Assembly: GCF_006716785.1 (NCBI RefSeq)
Contig: NZ_VFPQ01000001.1
Span: 3,596,001-3,660,000 of the forward strand
Direction: 5' to 3'
Length of the DNA stretch: 64,000 nucleotides
DNA from: Thermopolyspora flexuosa
GTDB lineage: Bacteria; Actinomycetota; Actinomycetes; Streptosporangiales; Streptosporangiaceae
Each line of letters begins with the position of its first letter. Within the stretch, counting starts at the first letter, position 1. A program made the position numbers and the translations under genes. A model generated the notes under the pieces. That model made no database searches, was not told where the DNA came from, and saw only the letters and a program-made list of their open reading frames with translations. Below are positions 47,127 through 58,981 of this stretch, in pieces.

Positions 47127-47642
47127 TCAGTCGACGAGCTCCTCGGCGAGCAGGTCCATCAGCAGGCCGTCGTGCCAGGTGCCGTCGGGGCCGCGCTCGT
47201 AGCGGCGCATGATGCCGACCGGGCGGAAGCCGACCTTGGTGTAGCAGCGGATCGCGGCGTGGTTGTCCGCGGCCGGGTCGATGGCGAGCCGGTGGTGGCC
47301 GCGGTCGTGGATGAGGTGGCGGGCGAGGGTGCGGACCGCGTCGGTGCCGAGGCCGCGCCCGTGCACCGCCGGGTCGAGGTAGATGTCGATGCCCGCGTGC
47401 CGGTAGGTCGGCTCGGTCTGCTCCCACCACTGGATCGCGCCGACCACCCGGCCCGCGTACTCGATCACCAGCGTCTCCGTGCCCGGGTCGGAGATCTCGT
47501 CGGCGACCTGGGCCGCCATGTCGCTCGCCGTACCCCAGCGCGCGGCCACCTCGGGGGTGGCCCGGATGCGCACGAGTTCCGGCAGGTCACCTGGCTCGGT
47601 CGGGCGCAGGGTCACGAGCGCGCCGCGCAGAGGCTCCGCCAT
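47127..47642 (-). CDS. GNAT-family N-acetyltransferase
   Basis: 171 residues; GNAT fold of the AAC(6')/RimJ-like type. The acetyl-CoA loop is VHGRGLGTDAVRTLA (about 94-108), with IDIYLDPAV before it and CYTKVGFRPVGIMRRYERGPDG after it. The substrate may be an aminoglycoside or another amine; resistance cannot be concluded from sequence alone. Confidence 0.85.
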   Translation of the reverse strand: MAEPLRGALVTLRPTEPGDLPELVRIRATPEVAARWGTASDMAAQVADEISDPGTETLVIEYAGRVVGAIQWWEQTEPTYRHAGIDIYLDPAVHGRGLGTDAVRTLARHLIHDRGHHRLAIDPAADNHAAIRCYTKVGFRPVGIMRRYERGPDGTWHDGLLMDLLAEELVD

Positions 47643-47729
47643 GTCCCGACCGTACCGCCGCCGTGCCCGCCCTGTCGCGGGTGATGACCGTGGCCGCCCG
47701 GCCCGGAGCCCGGGCGGCCACGGACGCGC

Positions 47730-49397
47730 TCACCCGTCGTCCCTCTTCTTGCTCGGATCGTGCCGGTAGAACTCGACGTACTCCGGCGGCAGCGGGGTGT
47801 TGCCGAGGATGAGGTCGGCGGCCTTCTCCGCGATCATCATCGTGGGCGCGTAGATGTTGCCGTTGGTGATGTACGGTATCGCCGACGCGTCCACCACCCG
47901 CAGTCCTTCCACGCCGTGCACCTTCATCGACCTCGGGTCGAGCACGGACATGTCGTCCACGCCCATGCGGCAGGTGCACGAGGGGTGGAGGGCGGTCTCC
48001 GCGTCCCGGGCCACCCAGTCGAGGATCTCCTCGTCGGTCTCCACCTCCGGCCCGGGGGACAGCTCACCGCCGTCGAGCTCGGCGAACGCGGGTTGGCTCA
48101 TGATGTGGCGGGTGTGCCGGATCGCCTCCACCCACTCCCGCCGGTCCTGCTCGGTGGACAGGTAGTTGAACCGCAGCGCGGGCTTCACCCGCGGATCGGC
48201 CGACCTGATCTTCACCCAGCCGCGCGCGTCGGAGTACATCGGCCCGACGTGCACCTGGTAGCCGTGGCCCTCGGCGGGCCGGGTGCCGTCGTAGCGCACG
48301 GCGATCGGCAGGAAGTGGAACATGATGTTCGGGTAGAGGACATCATCATTTGAGCGGATAAATCCCCCCGCCTCAAAGTGATTGGTCGACCCCGGCCCCG
48401 AACGGCCGAACAGCCACCGCGCGCCGACGAACGGCCGCCGCCACATCGCCAGGTGCGGCGCCATCGACACCGGCTGGGTGCACGCGTGCTGGACGTACAC
48501 CTCCAGGTGGTCCTGCAGGTTCTGCCCCACCCCGGGCAGGTGCTGCACGATCGGGATGTTCAGGTCCTTCAGGTCCCGCGCGTCCCCCACCCCGGAGAGC
48601 TGGAGCAGCTGCGGGGACGCGATCGCGCCCGCGCAGAGGATCACCTCGCCCGCGCGGATCACCTCGCGGCCGCACTCCACCCCGACCGCCCGGTTCCCGT
48701 CGAACACGATCCGGCTGACGAAGGCCCGGGTGCGCACCTCGAGGTTGGGCCGGCGTTTGGCCGGATAGAGGTAGGCGCGGGCCGCGCTCCACCGCCGCCC
48801 GTGCCGGATGTTGCGGTCGAAGGTGGAGAACCCCTCCTGCCGGTACCCGTTGACGTCGTCGGTGAGCTCGTACCCGGCCTGCTGCACCGCCGCGAAGAAC
48901 GCCTCGAACAGCGGCCCCCTGGCCGGACCGCGCTCGAGCACGAGCGGCCCGCCGTGCCCGCGGAACGGCGCGTCCCGCTCCGACACCGGGCCGGTGCAGT
49001 TCTCCATCTTCTTGAAGTACGGCAGGCAGTGCGCGAAGTCCCAGGTCTCCATCCCGGCGTCGGCCGCCCACTTCTGGTAGTCGAGCGGGTTGCCGCGCTG
49101 GAAGATCATGCCGTTGATGCTGCTCGACCCGCCGAGCACCTTGCCACGCGCGTGGTAGATGCGCCTGCCGTGCATGTACGGCTCGGGCTCGGTCTCGTAC
49201 CGCCAGTCGTAGAACCGGCTCCCGATCGGGAACATCAGCGCGGCCGGCATGTGGATGAACACGTCCCACCGGTAGTCGGGCCGGCCCGCCTCCAGCACGA
49301 GGACCCGGACCTCCGGGTTCTCGGTCAGCCGCGCCGCCAGCGCCGATCCGGCGGATCCGGCGCCGACGATGACGAAGTCGTACATCCCGCGGCTCAC
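47730..49397 (-). CDS. betA: GMC-family choline dehydrogenase
   Basis: 555-residue FAD enzyme. [17 protein letters not shown] is the dinucleotide motif; [20 protein letters not shown] and [21 protein letters not shown] are the two GMC signatures; the catalytic His is about residue 471 ([12 protein letters not shown]), with N-x-N in [18 protein letters not shown]. It would oxidise choline to betaine aldehyde. It follows the betaine-type ABC genes after 151 bases, supporting that role. No betaine aldehyde dehydrogenase is in the window. GTG 49397 or ATG 49385 may be the start. Confidence 0.88.
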   Translation of the reverse strand: MSRGMYDFVIVGAGSAGSALAARLTENPEVRVLVLEAGRPDYRWDVFIHMPAALMFPIGSRFYDWRYETEPEPYMHGRRIYHARGKVLGGSSSINGMIFQRGNPLDYQKWAADAGMETWDFAHCLPYFKKMENCTGPVSERDAPFRGHGGPLVLERGPARGPLFEAFFAAVQQAGYELTDDVNGYRQEGFSTFDRNIRHGRRWSAARAYLYPAKRRPNLEVRTRAFVSRIVFDGNRAVGVECGREVIRAGEVILCAGAIASPQLLQLSGVGDARDLKDLNIPIVQHLPGVGQNLQDHLEVYVQHACTQPVSMAPHLAMWRRPFVGARWLFGRSGPGSTNHFEAGGFIRSNDDVLYPNIMFHFLPIAVRYDGTRPAEGHGYQVHVGPMYSDARGWVKIRSADPRVKPALRFNYLSTEQDRREWVEAIRHTRHIMSQPAFAELDGGELSPGPEVETDEEILDWVARDAETALHPSCTCRMGVDDMSVLDPRSMKVHGVEGLRVVDASAIPYITNGNIYAPTMMIAEKAADLILGNTPLPPEYVEFYRHDPSKKRDDG

Positions 49398-49548
49398 CGC
49401 GGCAGCCGCCCCTTCCCGGCACCGGGAGCGGCCTCACCCCGCCTCCCCGGGGTCTCGCCCACCCGCGTCCGGTGGGCCGGCACGTCGTCGGTCCACCACG
49501 GCGGCGCCGTACCCGGGCCGGTCCGGCCCGCCGGCCTGCGTCGAAGTC

Positions 49549-51524
49549 TCATGCGGCGACCCTCTTCTTCCTCCGTTCGGCCCCGGATCCCTGGGTGATC
49601 CGGTCGAGCATGACCCCCAGGAGGACGATGGCGATACCGGCCGCGAAGCCCTTGCCGAAGTCCTCGTACTGGGAGAAGCCCGCCACCACGTCGTAACCCA
49701 GAGCGCCCGCGCCGACAAGACCGCCGACCACCACGACCGCGAGGACCATGATGATCCCCTGGTTCACGGCGAGCAGCAGCGCGCGCTTCGCCATCGGAAG
49801 CTGGACCTTCCACAGCAGCTGGCGCGGGGTGGAGCCGGCCGACGTCGCCGCCTCGACCACGGTGGCGGGTACGGCCCGCAGGCCGTCCTCGATTAGGCGG
49901 GCGACCGGAGGCACCGCGTAGATCACCGAGGCGGCGATCGCGGTGAACCGGGAGGGGGAGAACAGGGCGAGTGCGGGCAGCAGGTAGACGAACGACGGCA
50001 TGGTCTGCGCCGCGTCGAGCACCGGCCGCAGCAGCGTGGAGAACCGGTCGTGCCGCGCCGAGGCGATGCCGAGCGCGAGCCCGAAGACCACGGTGAGCAC
50101 GGTCGCCACCAGCACCATGGTGAGCGTCTCCATGCTGTGCTGCCACAGGCCGAGCACGGCCGTCGCGAGCAGGCACCCCGTCGCGGTGAGCGCCGCCCGC
50201 ATGCCGCTCACCTTCAGCGCCAGGGCGAACACCGCCCCGGCGAGCAGCCACCACGGCGAGGTGGTGAGCACCGTCTGCAGCGGGTTGAGCAGGTAGTCGC
50301 TGACGGTGTCCTTGATCCAGTTCGTGGCGGCGTACCAGTTGGTCTCGATCCACAGCGTGGCGGCGTTCACGTGCGGGGCGAGCGGGTACTGCCACTGCGC
50401 CGGGAACGCCTCGGGCAGCGCCCGGGAGACCGCGACGCCCGCGACCGCGGCCACGCCGGCGACCGCCCAGCGCACCCGCCCGGGGATGCGCCCGCGCCAC
50501 CGCGGTGCGGCACCACCGCCGCCGGATCCCGTGCCGCGCACCCGGGTCAGGCGGTCGAGCACGACCGCCATGATCACGATGGCGATGCCGCCGTCGAACA
50601 GCGCCCCGGTGTTGGTCCGGGACAGCGCGCTGATGATCTTCTCGCCGAGACCCGGGGCGTCGATCAGCGCGGTGATCACGACCATCGAGATCGCCATCAT
50701 GATCGTCTGGTTGACGGCGAGCAGGATGGTCGAGCGGGCCATCGGCAGCCGCACCTTGATGAGGGTCTGCCACCAGGTGGCCCCGATCGACCGGGACGCC
50801 TCGATCGCGGCCGGGGAGACCTGGCGGATGCCGAGCGCGGCGATCCGGATCGCGGGCGGGATCGAGTAGATCATGGTGGCGACCGTCGCCGAGGGCGCGC
50901 CGATGAGGAAGAACAGCGTCATCGGCGCGAGGTAGGCGAAGGTCGGCATGATCTGCATCACGTCGAGGATCGGCGTGAGGAACCGCCGGACCCGCTCCGA
51001 GTACCCCGCCCAGACGCCGAGCGGCAGCCCGATCAGCAGCGACAGCAGCACGGCGGCGAGCACCAGGGCGAGGGTGTCGACCGCCATCTCCCACACGCCG
51101 AGCACGCCGAACGAGGCGAACCCGGCGAGCGCCAGCAGGGCGAGCCGCGGGCCGCCGAGCGCCCAGCCCAGCGCCCCGGCGGCGACGATCAGACCCGGCC
51201 AGCCCATCGCGTGCAGGCCGGTCTGCAGCGCGGTCACCAGCACGTCGATGAACAGCCGGATGTAGTTGATGAAGAACAGGAAGATCGGGCTGCTGTTGCG
51301 GTTCGCGTCCACCCAGTCCCGGGCGTCGCGCAGGATGGCGAAGGCCCGGGCGTCCTCGTCGTGCGGGAGCACCGCCTCGCCCGCGAACAGCAGGTAGAGC
51401 ACGACGGCGAGGGTGACGCCCCCGGCCCAGGGCACCCAGCCCGGCACCCGGACGCGGCGGGCGGGTTGCGCGGCCGGGGCCTTCGCGGTCACCGGCGGGG
51501 GTGAGACGACCGGTGCGGGGCTGG

Positions 51525-51528
<4 letters not shown>
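49549..51528 (-). CDS. Betaine/proline-type ABC permease, two fused domains
   Basis: 659 residues made of two tandem BPD_transp_1 permease domains (about 60-330 and 390-650), each with its EAA-type loop ([42 protein letters not shown]). Each block is ProW/OpuAB-like, with the segment [16 protein letters not shown] and its repeat [16 protein letters not shown]. Usual systems have one such chain acting as a dimer; here both halves are in one chain. The ATG overlaps the ATPase stop (ATGA). No substrate-binding protein is encoded in this operon. Confidence 0.92.
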
Positions 51529-52604
<1,076 letters not shown>

Positions 52605-52822
52605 GGTGCTCCTAATTCGGGGGTTCGGGAGTCTGGCGCCCGCGAGGTGGGCCACAGCCCGATCCCGCGCCCGGTCCGACATCGACGCGCTTTCAGACCC
52701 AGCCGGGTGTTTCGCCGTCCCCAGCGAGCACCACAGTGTCCTGCAACAGGATCGAAGCTAAAACGTCGACGCGTCAATACGGGCGTAACCCGAAAGAGCA
52801 CCCCCTGATTGTGACCAACTGG

Positions 52823-52839
52823 AGATATGCCATATATCT
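52823..52839. promoter_or_regulatory. AT-rich inverted repeat between cupin and ABC genes
   Basis: AGATAT (52823-52828) and ATATCT (52834-52839) form a perfect dyad with a 5-base spacer, about 220 bases upstream of the ATPase start and just after the cupin gene. It may be an operator or lie in the long leader of the transporter operon. Confidence 0.4.
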
Positions 52840-52869
52840 ATGGAATGGGCGCGCCGCGCCGGTGCGCAT

Positions 52870-53235
52870 TCAGGCGCGCCCGTAGGCGTCCTCCAGGCGC
52901 TCGATGTCCTCCTCGTCGAAGTGCCCGAAGGCGATCTCCAGAATTCGCGCCGGAGCCTCGCCCTCACAGCTCAGCCGGTGCAGCTGCCGGGCGCGGATCA
53001 GCACCCGATCCCCCACGTCGGGCCTGGTCACCTCGCCGTCGATCTCGAACACGAGGCCGGGATCGAGCGCCACCCACAGCTCGTCGCGATGCTCGTGCCG
53101 CTGCAGGCTCAGCTTCTGGCCGGGCCGTACCGTGATGATTTTGACCGTCGAGGGCTCGTTGAGGGTGAAGCGCTCGAACGCGCCCCACGGCCGCTCGTCA
53201 CGTACCACGGCGCCGAGCCGGTCGATCTCCAGCAC
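52870..53235 (-). CDS. Cupin, mannose-6-phosphate isomerase type II-like
   Basis: 121 residues, single cupin domain. RPWGAFERFTLN, RPGQKLSLQRHEHRDELWVAL (metal-binding His pair in QRHEHRDE) and VGDRVLIRARQLHRLSC match the C-terminal domain of bifunctional GDP-mannose pyrophosphorylase/phosphomannose isomerase. As a stand-alone domain it may isomerise sugar phosphates or simply bind a small molecule. GTG 53235 follows AGGAGGGG. It lies between the TPR-like gene and the transporter operon. Confidence 0.8.
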   Translation of the reverse strand: MLEIDRLGAVVRDERPWGAFERFTLNEPSTVKIITVRPGQKLSLQRHEHRDELWVALDPGLVFEIDGEVTRPDVGDRVLIRARQLHRLSCEGEAPARILEIAFGHFDEEDIERLEDAYGRA

Positions 53236-53455
53236 GTGCCCCTCCTATCTGCTCACCGCGCACCGTCGCGCGGTCGTCGTTACCCGATGGGCGATCGGCA
53301 GGCAGAAGCCTACCGGCGTGGGGCCCGGTTCCCCCAGCACCCGGCGTCCCGAACCTGACATAAAGGCAAAAATCGGATAAACGCATTTTCAGGAACGGGC
53401 CGCCGGGAACTATGCCATAAAGCGGACAGAGGGATTTTCGGACGCACGGAAACTA

Positions 53456-55738
53456 TTAAAGCCCGTACTCCTTGACAATACGTTCGTGCCGTTCGACCTC
53501 GATTCCGACCTCGCGGGCGAGGTCGAGCCAGGCGAGCGGGTGCGTCCACCGCTCGGTGGCGTCGTCGAGCAGCGCGTCGACCTCGCGCGGGGTGACGTTC
53601 GGCGGCACCGCGACCCAGCCGTACACGCCGGGCAGCCGCTCCCCCGTGCCGGGGTGCGTGACGGTGTAGTCGTCGTCGCTGTACACCCAGATCGCCCAGC
53701 CGCGCTCGTCGAGCACCTGGTTGAACTCGACCCACTCCTGCTCGCTCGGGGCGGCGCCGTCGAAGAACCAGCTCGTGTACCCGGCCGAGCGCAGCATCGC
53801 GACCGCGGCGAACGGGATGATGAACCGCTCCCGCTCCTGCTCGTCCTCCGGCACCGGCTCCAGCGGCGTCGGGTCGATCACCACGATGTCGTTGACGTTG
53901 TAGTCGACGCCCCGCGGCTGCGCGACGAGCAGGCGCGCGGTCGCCGGGCCGGTGCGCAGCGCGAGCACCTCGCGGCGGCTGCCGTCGGGGGCGGGCAGCA
54001 CCGCCCGGATGAGGTGCCACTCCTCCTCGATCGGCCCCTCGGTGCTCTGCAGCGGCATGCCGAGCTTGGCGGCGCCCGTCCGCACGGTCGCCCAGTCCTC
54101 GGCGATCGTCGCCATGACGATCATGCGCCAGACGTCCTCGTCCTCGATCTCCGGCGAGTCGAGCACGTCCTTGATGATCCCCGCGGCCTTGGCGTTGTCG
54201 CCGAGCTGCTGCACCGCGCCCGCCCACAGCCTGCGGGCGTCCATGCCGATGCCGGCCTCGACCGCGGCCTCGGCCTCCCGCGCCGTCTCCTCCCAGCGCT
54301 CGCGCCGCCGGTGCAGCCGGGCGCGGGCGAGGTGGGCCGGGCCGGCCGGGAGCCGCTCGGCGAGTCGCTCCACCTTCTCGTCCTGCCCGGCGTCGAGCAG
54401 CAGGCTGGTGAGGTAGCCGATGTCCTCGGCGTCCGCGGTCGCGGGGTCGCCGTTCTCGACGATCATCCGCCAGTAGATGTCCGCGCCCACCGCCGGGTAG
54501 CCGAGGAAGCCGAGCGTGGTGGTGTGGCGGCGGGTCGCCGCGAGGTCCTCGCCGGACAGCGGCCACAGCCACTCCACCCAGCGCTCCGGGTCGGCGGTGA
54601 TGCCGTCCGCCGCGTCGAACGCCCCCACCAGCTCGTTGCGGGGCGCGGGCGCCTTCGGCGGGGTCGCCTGCTCGGCCCGCTGCCGCAGCACCTCGACCTC
54701 CTCGGCGAGGGACTCCGCCTTCTCCAGGCGGCGCAGGCCCTCGGCGGCGTCCTCGACGAGCAGGCGGGCCTGCCACACGCCCTGCCGGCCGATGGCGAGC
54801 GCGGCGGCCGCGACCAGCACCTCCACCCGGGCGCGGTGGCCGCCCATGGTGGCGAAGTAGTCCGCCCACTGGCGCAGCACCCGGCCGAGCTGCCAGCTGT
54901 TGGTGATCTTGCCGTGGAAGCCGAGCCGGTCCACCACCTGCGCCCACTCGACCCAGTCGCGCGGGTGCCCGTCGATCACGTCGAGGTCGGGCAGCGCCTC
55001 GACGGCCTCGTCGAGCCGGTTGAGCGCGGTGAGCACCCGGGCGCGCAGCAGCCTCTCGCGGCGCTCCTTCGCCACCGGGTCGTCCGGCTTGAAGGCGGTC
55101 GCCTCGTCGAGCAGGGCGAGCGCGTCCTCCGCGGCGCCCACCGCGAGCAGCGCCCGCACGCCCGCGGCCGCGAGCTCCCAGCTCGCCGCCTTCTCGGCCG
55201 CGCGCAGCCGCTCGGTCACCGACCGGGAGTAGGCGACCGCCTCCTGCGCGGTGCCCGCGTCGAGCAGCGCCAGGATGTACTGCGTGGTCAGGCCGGTGTA
55301 GGCCGGCGAGTCCGGCCCCATGCCGTCGAGCGCGGTGCCGAGCACGGCGAGCCGCTCGGCCGCGTACCTGGGGCCGTCGGTGTTCGCGAGCGCGATCGCC
55401 AGCGCCTCCACGGCCGCCGGGGCCGCGGGGCAGTCGCGGACCTCGTCCCGCCGGGCGAACTCGACCAGCGCCCTGGCGTCCTCCAGCGCGACCTCGCCCT
55501 GCGCACGGTCACCGATCCGGCCGATGAGATGCCAGTACCTGGCGAAGAACTCGAGCCACGGCTGCCCCGCCACGCCCGCCTGCTGGGCCACCGCGGGCGC
55601 CATCACGTCCAGCTGCGCATATCGTCCTTCCAGCGCCTGGGCCGGAAGGTCCCCCAGTGCGAGGGCCAGCCCGGCGTTCCCCGCCTCGTACAACTGCCGC
55701 TGGGTGTCGCCGACCCACGCCCAGATGTCCACGTCCAT
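53456..55738 (-). CDS. Large TPR-like protein of unknown function
   Basis: 760 residues, mostly alpha-helical with TPR/SEL-like spacing through about 60-540 (ALLAVGAAEDALALLDEAT, LLRARVLTALNRLDEAVEAL, HLARARLHRRRERWEETARE), then an alpha/beta C-terminal part of about 200 residues (RFIIPFAAVAMLRSAGYTS, WVYSDDDYTVTHPGTGERLPG) with many acidic residues. No signal peptide or membrane helix. It lies at the end of the dapF/miaA strand block. Probably a cytoplasmic scaffold; function not recognised. Confidence 0.7.
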   Translation of the reverse strand: MDVDIWAWVGDTQRQLYEAGNAGLALALGDLPAQALEGRYAQLDVMAPAVAQQAGVAGQPWLEFFARYWHLIGRIGDRAQGEVALEDARALVEFARRDEVRDCPAAPAAVEALAIALANTDGPRYAAERLAVLGTALDGMGPDSPAYTGLTTQYILALLDAGTAQEAVAYSRSVTERLRAAEKAASWELAAAGVRALLAVGAAEDALALLDEATAFKPDDPVAKERRERLLRARVLTALNRLDEAVEALPDLDVIDGHPRDWVEWAQVVDRLGFHGKITNSWQLGRVLRQWADYFATMGGHRARVEVLVAAAALAIGRQGVWQARLLVEDAAEGLRRLEKAESLAEEVEVLRQRAEQATPPKAPAPRNELVGAFDAADGITADPERWVEWLWPLSGEDLAATRRHTTTLGFLGYPAVGADIYWRMIVENGDPATADAEDIGYLTSLLLDAGQDEKVERLAERLPAGPAHLARARLHRRRERWEETAREAEAAVEAGIGMDARRLWAGAVQQLGDNAKAAGIIKDVLDSPEIEDEDVWRMIVMATIAEDWATVRTGAAKLGMPLQSTEGPIEEEWHLIRAVLPAPDGSRREVLALRTGPATARLLVAQPRGVDYNVNDIVVIDPTPLEPVPEDEQERERFIIPFAAVAMLRSAGYTSWFFDGAAPSEQEWVEFNQVLDERGWAIWVYSDDDYTVTHPGTGERLPGVYGWVAVPPNVTPREVDALLDDATERWTHPLAWLDLAREVGIEVERHERIVKEYGL

Positions 55739-55954
55739 GGCAGGCCAGTCTGCCAGTTCACGGGGGATGCCCCAAACGATTCCCCGCGCGGCGGACCTGT
55801 GTTCACCTCGCCGACCTGCGGCGCTTTCCCCGGCGACGTGCGAGTGTTCACTCTCGGGTGAGCGGAATGTGTGCGCGAGGGCACACCGCCCGGCCGGGTG
55901 CCGCGCGGGCCTCGGCGCGGACCGCCGGCCCGCGGGTACGGCTTTCGCGAGGCG

Positions 55955-56794
55955 TCAGGCGACGAGCGCGGCGGCGTGGATCTCGCCCTCGGCGACCAGG
56001 ACGGCGGGGCCGGTGAGGAAGGCGGTGTGCTCCTCCAGCGTCACCCGCACCTCGCCGCCGGGAACCTCGACGGTCCAGGCGCCGGTGGTCTCGCCCGCCG
56101 CCCGGGCCGCGGCGACCGCGGCGGCGACCGTTCCGGTGCCGCAGGAGCGGGTCTCACCCGAGCCGCGCTCGTACACGCGCATCGCGACGCGGCGCCCGCC
56201 CGCCCGGTTGAGCAGCTCCACGTTGACGCCCTGCGGGAACACGGCCGGGTCGAAGGACGGGGGCCGGGTGAGGTCGATGCCGCCCACCGGCTCGTCGGTC
56301 AGGCAGGCGAGGTGGGGGTTGCCCACGTCCACGCACACGCCGGGGTACTCACGCCCGGCCACCACGGCGCGGCTGGTGCCGAAGACGCGGGGCAGGCCCA
56401 TGTCCACGGTGACGTCGCCGGTGGCGCCGAGCCGTACCCGCCGGACGCCCGCGCGGGTGGCGACGCCGAGCTCGCCCGGGGCGGCCAGCCCCGCCTCGAC
56501 CAGGTAGCGGGCGAACACCCGCACCCCGTTGCCGCACATCTCGGCGACGCTGCCGTCGGCGTTGCGGTAGTCCATGAACCACTCCGCCTCCCCCGCCTGA
56601 CCGGCGACCTCGGGGCAGAGCTTGGCGGGCACCACGCGCAGCACGCCGTCCGCGCCGACCCCGGCGCGCCGGTCGCAGATCGCGGCCACCAGCTCCGGCG
56701 ACAGGTCGAGCCGCCCGTCGGGGTCGGGAAGGATCACGAAATCGTTCTGCGTGCCGTGGCCCTTGACGAACCGCAGCGTCTCCGGCGAGTGCAT
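55955..56794 (-). CDS. dapF: Diaminopimelate epimerase
   Basis: 279 residues, standard length. The two catalytic cysteines are C87 (AEMCGNGVRVF) and C218 (TRSCGTGTVAAA). It interconverts LL- and meso-diaminopimelate for lysine and peptidoglycan synthesis. KGHGTQNDFVILPD at the N-terminus is the family start. It lies downstream of miaA on the same strand, a conserved actinobacterial order. Confidence 0.97.
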   Translation of the reverse strand: MHSPETLRFVKGHGTQNDFVILPDPDGRLDLSPELVAAICDRRAGVGADGVLRVVPAKLCPEVAGQAGEAEWFMDYRNADGSVAEMCGNGVRVFARYLVEAGLAAPGELGVATRAGVRRVRLGATGDVTVDMGLPRVFGTSRAVVAGREYPGVCVDVGNPHLACLTDEPVGGIDLTRPPSFDPAVFPQGVNVELLNRAGGRRVAMRVYERGSGETRSCGTGTVAAAVAAARAAGETTGAWTVEVPGGEVRVTLEEHTAFLTGPAVLVAEGEIHAAALVA

Positions 56795-56893
56795 GTCACG
56801 AATGGTACGGCCGGCCCGGACCCGCCCGTGCCAACCGGCCGGGCCCGCGGCGCGCCGTACCGGCCCGCCGCGGGCGGCCGAGGCGCGGCGGGC

Positions 56894-57832
56894 TCAGCCG
56901 AGCGCGGCGTGGTGGCCGGTGACGAGCGCGAGGGCGCGGTCGACCAGGTCGGGGGCGTCGTACGGCAGCCAGTGCACGCGGGGGTCGCGGCGGAACCACG
57001 ACTCCTGGCGGCGGGCGAACCGGCGGGTCGCCCGGATCGTCTCCGCCTTGGCCTGCTCCTCGGTCCACTCCCCGGCGAGCATGCGCAGCACCTGCGCGTA
57101 GCCGAGGGCGCGGCCGGCGGTGCGGCCGTCGGCGAGCCCGGCCGCGGCGAGGCGGCGCACCTCGTCGACGAACCCGTCCCGCCACATGCGCTCCACCCGG
57201 CGCGCGATGCGCTCGTCCAGCTCGGGGCGCGGCACCTCAAGGCCGATCTGCACGCTCGGGTAGATCGACTCGTAGGACGGCATGCGGGCGGTGAACGGCC
57301 CCCCGGACAGCTCGATCACCTCAAGGGCCCGCACGATGCGGCGGCCGTTGCTCGGCAGGATCGCCGCGGCGGCGTCCGGGTCGAGCTCGGCGAGGCGGCG
57401 GTGGAGCACGGCCGGGCCGACGCGCTCCAGCTCCGCCTCCAGGCGCGCCCGGATCGCCGGGTCGGTGCCGGGGAAGTCGAGGTCGTCGAGCACGGCCCGC
57501 ACGTACAGGCCGGAGCCGCCGACCAGGATCGGCACCCTGCCCGCGGCGCGCAGCTCGTCGACGATGCGCCGGGCGGCGCGCTGGTACTCGGCGACGCTCG
57601 CGGTCTTGGTGACCGGCCAGATGTCGAGCAGGTGGTGCGGCACGCCGCGCCGCTCGGCCACGGTGAGCTTCGCCGTACCGATGTCCATGCCCTCGTAGAG
57701 CTGCATCGAGTCGGCGTTGATGACCTCACCGTCGAGCCGGAGCGCCAGCTCGACGCCCAGGTCGGACTTGCCCGCCGCGGTCGGGCCGACCACGGCCAGC
57801 ACGGGGACGCGCGCCATCGGCGGTTCGGACAT
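56894..57832 (-). CDS. miaA: tRNA dimethylallyltransferase
   Basis: 312 residues. P-loop GPTAAGKS (16-23), then [28 protein letters not shown] and [20 protein letters not shown]. It adds dimethylallyl to A37 of UNN-decoding tRNAs, making the substrate for MiaB encoded 1.1 kb upstream on the same strand. ATG 57832 or 57817. Confidence 0.97.
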   Translation of the reverse strand: MSEPPMARVPVLAVVGPTAAGKSDLGVELALRLDGEVINADSMQLYEGMDIGTAKLTVAERRGVPHHLLDIWPVTKTASVAEYQRAARRIVDELRAAGRVPILVGGSGLYVRAVLDDLDFPGTDPAIRARLEAELERVGPAVLHRRLAELDPDAAAAILPSNGRRIVRALEVIELSGGPFTARMPSYESIYPSVQIGLEVPRPELDERIARRVERMWRDGFVDEVRRLAAAGLADGRTAGRALGYAQVLRMLAGEWTEEQAKAETIRATRRFARRQESWFRRDPRVHWLPYDAPDLVDRALALVTGHHAALG

Positions 57833-58035
57833 GAGACGAGTCTGTCAGGAGCCGGGGACTGCTCGCGCCGGACCGGACCGGTACGGCCTGCCGTCCGGCG
57901 GCGTCCGGGCACGGTGGACGCCGGTCCGGTCGCGCCGGAGCGCCCGTGCAACGAGGCGGAACGGCACGGACGCTCCGCGGGAAGGCGGGCGGACCGGACC
58001 GGCCGGTTCAGCATGCCAGAGCGCGGGGCCGCCCG

Positions 58036-58773
58036 CTAAACCGGGTTCTCCACGGAGTTGAGGTAGGGGACGTCGGCGATCGGCGGGGTGTCGGCCGACG
58101 TGCCCGGGATCTGGCCCGGCGGCCCGTCCGGGTACGGCGGGCCGTCGTCCTCCTCGGCGCCGCCGCCGCCCGAGCCGCCCTTGCCGCCGCCTCCGGACGA
58201 TCCGCCGCCCGAGTCGGTCTTCGACGACGACCGGCCGCCGGTACCGGTCTCGCCGCCCGCGCCTCCGGAGCCGCCGCCCGCTCCCCCGCCTCCGGAGCCG
58301 CCGCCGATCGGCTCGCCGTCGACCGGCACGTCCGCGCCGCGGTCGCCCTCCGGCGCCTGTTCGGGTCCGGTCGCGCCCTGCTCGTCGCCGGATCCGGCCT
58401 GCTGCTCCCGCTGCGCGCCGTTCCCGGCGCCGGCCCCCGGCTCGGCCGGGGCGGTGGCGGCGGGGTTCGATCCGCCCGCGGGCGCCTCCCGCGAGGAGAG
58501 CAGGTACACCGCGCCGCCCGAGGCCGAGGCGGCGGCGACCGCGATGGCCGCGCCGATCAGGATCGTGCGGCCGCGCGAGGGTTTGCCGCCGTCCGCGCGG
58601 GGCGGCTCACCGGGCCGCTGCGCCGTACCCGGGCCGTACGGGCCGTATCCGGCGGGGGCGCCGCCGGGGCCGGACAGGTATTCGTACGGGCCGGACGGTG
58701 GGCCGGACTGCGTGTGAGGTGGCGTGGCAGGCGGAACCGGGCCGCCCGTGTGGGCGCCGTCGTGCCGTCGCAT
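58036..58773 (-). CDS. Gly/Pro-rich single-pass membrane protein
   Basis: 245 residues. A cytoplasmic Pro/Gly/Tyr-rich N-terminus (about 1-70), one transmembrane helix (TILIGAAIAVAAASASGGAV, about 70-90), then an extracellular Gly/Ser/Asp-rich low-complexity region with long Gly runs to a hydrophobic-free end (PPIADVPYLNSVENPV). GGGAGAG precedes ATG 58773. It sits between miaB and miaA. Function unknown; such proteins are frequent envelope components in actinomycetes. Confidence 0.7.
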   Translation of the reverse strand: MRRHDGAHTGGPVPPATPPHTQSGPPSGPYEYLSGPGGAPAGYGPYGPGTAQRPGEPPRADGGKPSRGRTILIGAAIAVAAASASGGAVYLLSSREAPAGGSNPAATAPAEPGAGAGNGAQREQQAGSGDEQGATGPEQAPEGDRGADVPVDGEPIGGGSGGGGAGGGSGGAGGETGTGGRSSSKTDSGGGSSGGGGKGGSGGGGAEEDDGPPYPDGPPGQIPGTSADTPPIADVPYLNSVENPV

Positions 58774-58981
58774 GTGTGAACTCTCCCTGCGGGCGATCGT
58801 CCGGAAACCGGGCAGGCTTCCGCAGTCGGTCGCCCACATTAACGACAATCACGGCACGACGCCCCAAGAATCACAAAATGATCACGGCATTCGCGGCGAA
58901 ATCTCCTTCTCGGACACCGCGCCACAAAGGCCGCGAATCACGCCTGGTACGCCGACCCGGCCGGCCGTGCCGGCCGCGCGG

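Noticed and set aside
53486-55861. Plus-strand frame of 791 codons
   Set aside because: Shadow of the TPR-like gene on the other strand; His/Arg/Gly-rich with no family motifs.
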